Shown here piece by piece: positions 5,409-6,678 of a stretch of DNA of 6,678 nucleotides (position 1 is its first letter; each line of letters starts with the position of its first letter). The notes beneath the pieces are model-generated. The model was given only the letters and a program-made list of their open reading frames with translations, had not been told where the DNA came from and searched no databases. Source of the stretch: Gammaproteobacteria bacterium (GTDB taxonomy: Bacteria; Pseudomonadota; Gammaproteobacteria; GRL18); the NCBI GenBank assembly GCA_013139395.1, contig WTAX01000093.1, positions 1-6,678 on the forward strand. Reading direction: 5' to 3'. The position numbers and the translations under genes were made by a program.

Positions 5409-6678
5409 TATTTTACCGTCTTTGGGGGATTAAGAATATTCAGACCCTTGAGCAAATTGAGTGCCTCATGAAGCGCATAGTCTGTTTTTTCTTTAGTTTC
5501 ATCATCCTTTTGACCTTTCTTTTGATCCAGCCCATGTTTATTTTTAGACGACTCTTTTTTAGTTTTTCCGGCAGAAGACGATTTTGTTTTTTTATGTTGT
5601 AAATGACCTTTTAAATCCGCTTCTTTAACCTGAGAAAAAGAGCTCTTTTCCTTTTCTTCCAGGATGACATTAGCCAGTCTTATATCAGGTACAATGCCTT
5701 CAGCCTGAATTGAACGGCCAGAGGGAGTGTAATAGCGGGCTGTCGTCAGTTTAATGGCCGTCAATTTAGTCAATGGTTTAATCGTCTGCACTGATCCCTT
5801 ACCAAAGGTATCTGAACCCATAATAATGGCGCGTTTGTGATCCTGTAATGCACCGGCAACAATCTCTGAGGCCGAGGCTGAGCCGCCATTGACAAGCACG
5901 ACAATGGGAGCACCATTGAGTGCATCACCACGGGTAGCAGAAAATTTTAATTCAGAATCTTTGATTCGTCCCTGAGTATAAACAATTAATCCCTTATTGA
6001 GAAAAATATCGGTAACATCAACGGAACCATTTAATACGCCCCCTGGATTATTTCTTAAGTCCAGAATCAATCCTTTAAGTGCTTCTTTGTTATTCTCTTT
6101 GACTAATTTTTTCAGTGCTTTTTTGAGTTGTTCCGCAGTTCGGGCCTGAAAACTGGAAATTCTAAGATAAGCAAAGCCATTTTCCAGCAGACGTGACTTA
6201 ACACTGATCACTTTAATAATGGCACGTTTTAAGGTGATTTTCAGCGGTCCTTCATGCCCCTCACGAATAATAGACAGTTCAATTTCAGTTCCTGGCTTAC
6301 CGCGCATGAGTTTGACCGATTCATCCAGATCCATATCCTTGACGGGTTTACCATCAATACGAAAAATGAGATCACCCGGTAGAATTCCAGCACGTTGAGC
6401 AGGCGTGTCATCAATTGGAGAAATGACTTTAATCAGTCCATCTTCCATGCCCACTTCGATACCCAGACCACCAAATTCTCCTGTAGTGCCTTCTTTTAAA
6501 TGTTTAAAGCTTTTTTCATCAAGATAGCGGGAATGCGGATCAAGGCCGGACATCATGCCTTTGATGGCATTTTTTAAGATAGTTTTATCATCTACCACTT
6601 CAACATAATCACTTTTAATACTGGCAAAAGCATCAGTAAATTCTTTAAGCACCTCCAGAGGCAGAGGTTCAACTGCAT
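5408..6678 (-). CDS. ctpA: Carboxyl-terminal processing protease (S41 peptidase, CtpA/Prc-like), N-terminus cut by window edge
   Basis: This gene encodes a periplasmic serine protease that trims or degrades envelope proteins; in Pseudomonas, CtpA degrades cell-wall crosslink hydrolases. The frame stays open to 6678. Residues before the GTG at 6652 read AVEPLPLE, which continues the conserved family segment leading into the IKSDYVE region, so that GTG is an internal Val and the true start and signal peptide lie outside. Counting from that Val, GLDPHSRYL is at 36-44 and GEFGGLGIEVG at 58-68. A PDZ domain covers about 60-145, with IDDTPAQRAGILPGDLI at 80-96. The S41 domain follows, with LDLRNNPGG (198-206), SASASE with catalytic Ser260, Asp271 and FGKG with Lys285; the spacing matches E. 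coli Prc S430/D441/K455. A Lys/Ser-rich linker (354-390) precedes the final DYALHEALNLLKGL segment. It is the first gene visible in the ctpA-yibQ-yajL unit, so the promoter is outside. Confidence 0.95.
   Translation of the reverse strand, partial: AVEPLPLEVLKEFTDAFASIKSDYVEVVDDKTILKNAIKGMMSGLDPHSRYLDEKSFKHLKEGTTGEFGGLGIEVGMEDGLIKVISPIDDTPAQRAGILPGDLIFRIDGKPVKDMDLDESVKLMRGKPGTEIELSIIREGHEGPLKITLKRAIIKVISVKSRLLENGFAYLRISSFQARTAEQLKKALKKLVKENNKEALKGLILDLRNNPGGVLNGSVDVTDIFLNKGLIVYTQGRIKDSELKFSATRGDALNGAPIVVLVNGGSASASEIVAGALQDHKRAIIMGSDTFGKGSVQTIKPLTKLTAIKLTTARYYTPSGRSIQAEGIVPDIRLANVILEEKEKSSFSQVKEADLKGHLQHKKTKSSSAGKTKKESSKNKHGLDQKKGQKDDETKEKTDYALHEALNLLKGLNILNPPKTVK

Overview
The window looks like a moderately AT-rich gammaproteobacterial chromosome. 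The main reason is the block ctpA - yibQ on the minus strand, an order usual in gammaproteobacteria where it normally follows the murein hydrolase activator envC, together with a YajL-type DJ-1 protein and a one-chain class I fumarase. The genus cannot be named from the sequence. Two genes run off the window: the fumarase loses its C-terminus at the left edge and the protease loses its N-terminus at the right edge.

Layout. 1-1422 (minus): class I [4Fe-4S] fumarate hydratase, 3' end missing. 1423-1748: a 326-base divergent intergenic region that is largely filled by a 163-base inverted repeat (1534-1696) able to fold into a long hairpin. 1749-3796 (plus): a compact three-gene cluster, consisting of an HDOD-domain signalling protein, a metallo-beta-lactamase-fold hydrolase and an 80-residue protein of the TIGR02647 type. 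The last two overlap by 4 bases. 3802-3837: a perfect 15-bp stem-loop between converging genes. 3900-6678 (minus, transcribed right to left): ctpA (S41 peptidase), yibQ (divergent polysaccharide deacetylase, overlapping ctpA by one base) and yajL (DJ-1/PfpI).

How the genes work together. The minus-strand cluster is partly an envelope unit: a periplasmic processing protease and an exported deacetylase-fold protein whose usual partner is the cell-wall hydrolase system. The cytoplasmic protein-quality or stress protein YajL appears to ride on the same transcript. The plus-strand trio combines a regulatory HDOD protein with a predicted phosphodiesterase-like hydrolase and a small conserved protein, and may be a small signalling module. 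Its joint function is not established here.

The most unusual non-coding signal is the hairpin element upstream of the HDOD gene. Most of its inner-stem mismatches remain pairable as G-U in a plus-strand RNA. No CRISPR array, tRNA, rRNA or transposase gene was seen.
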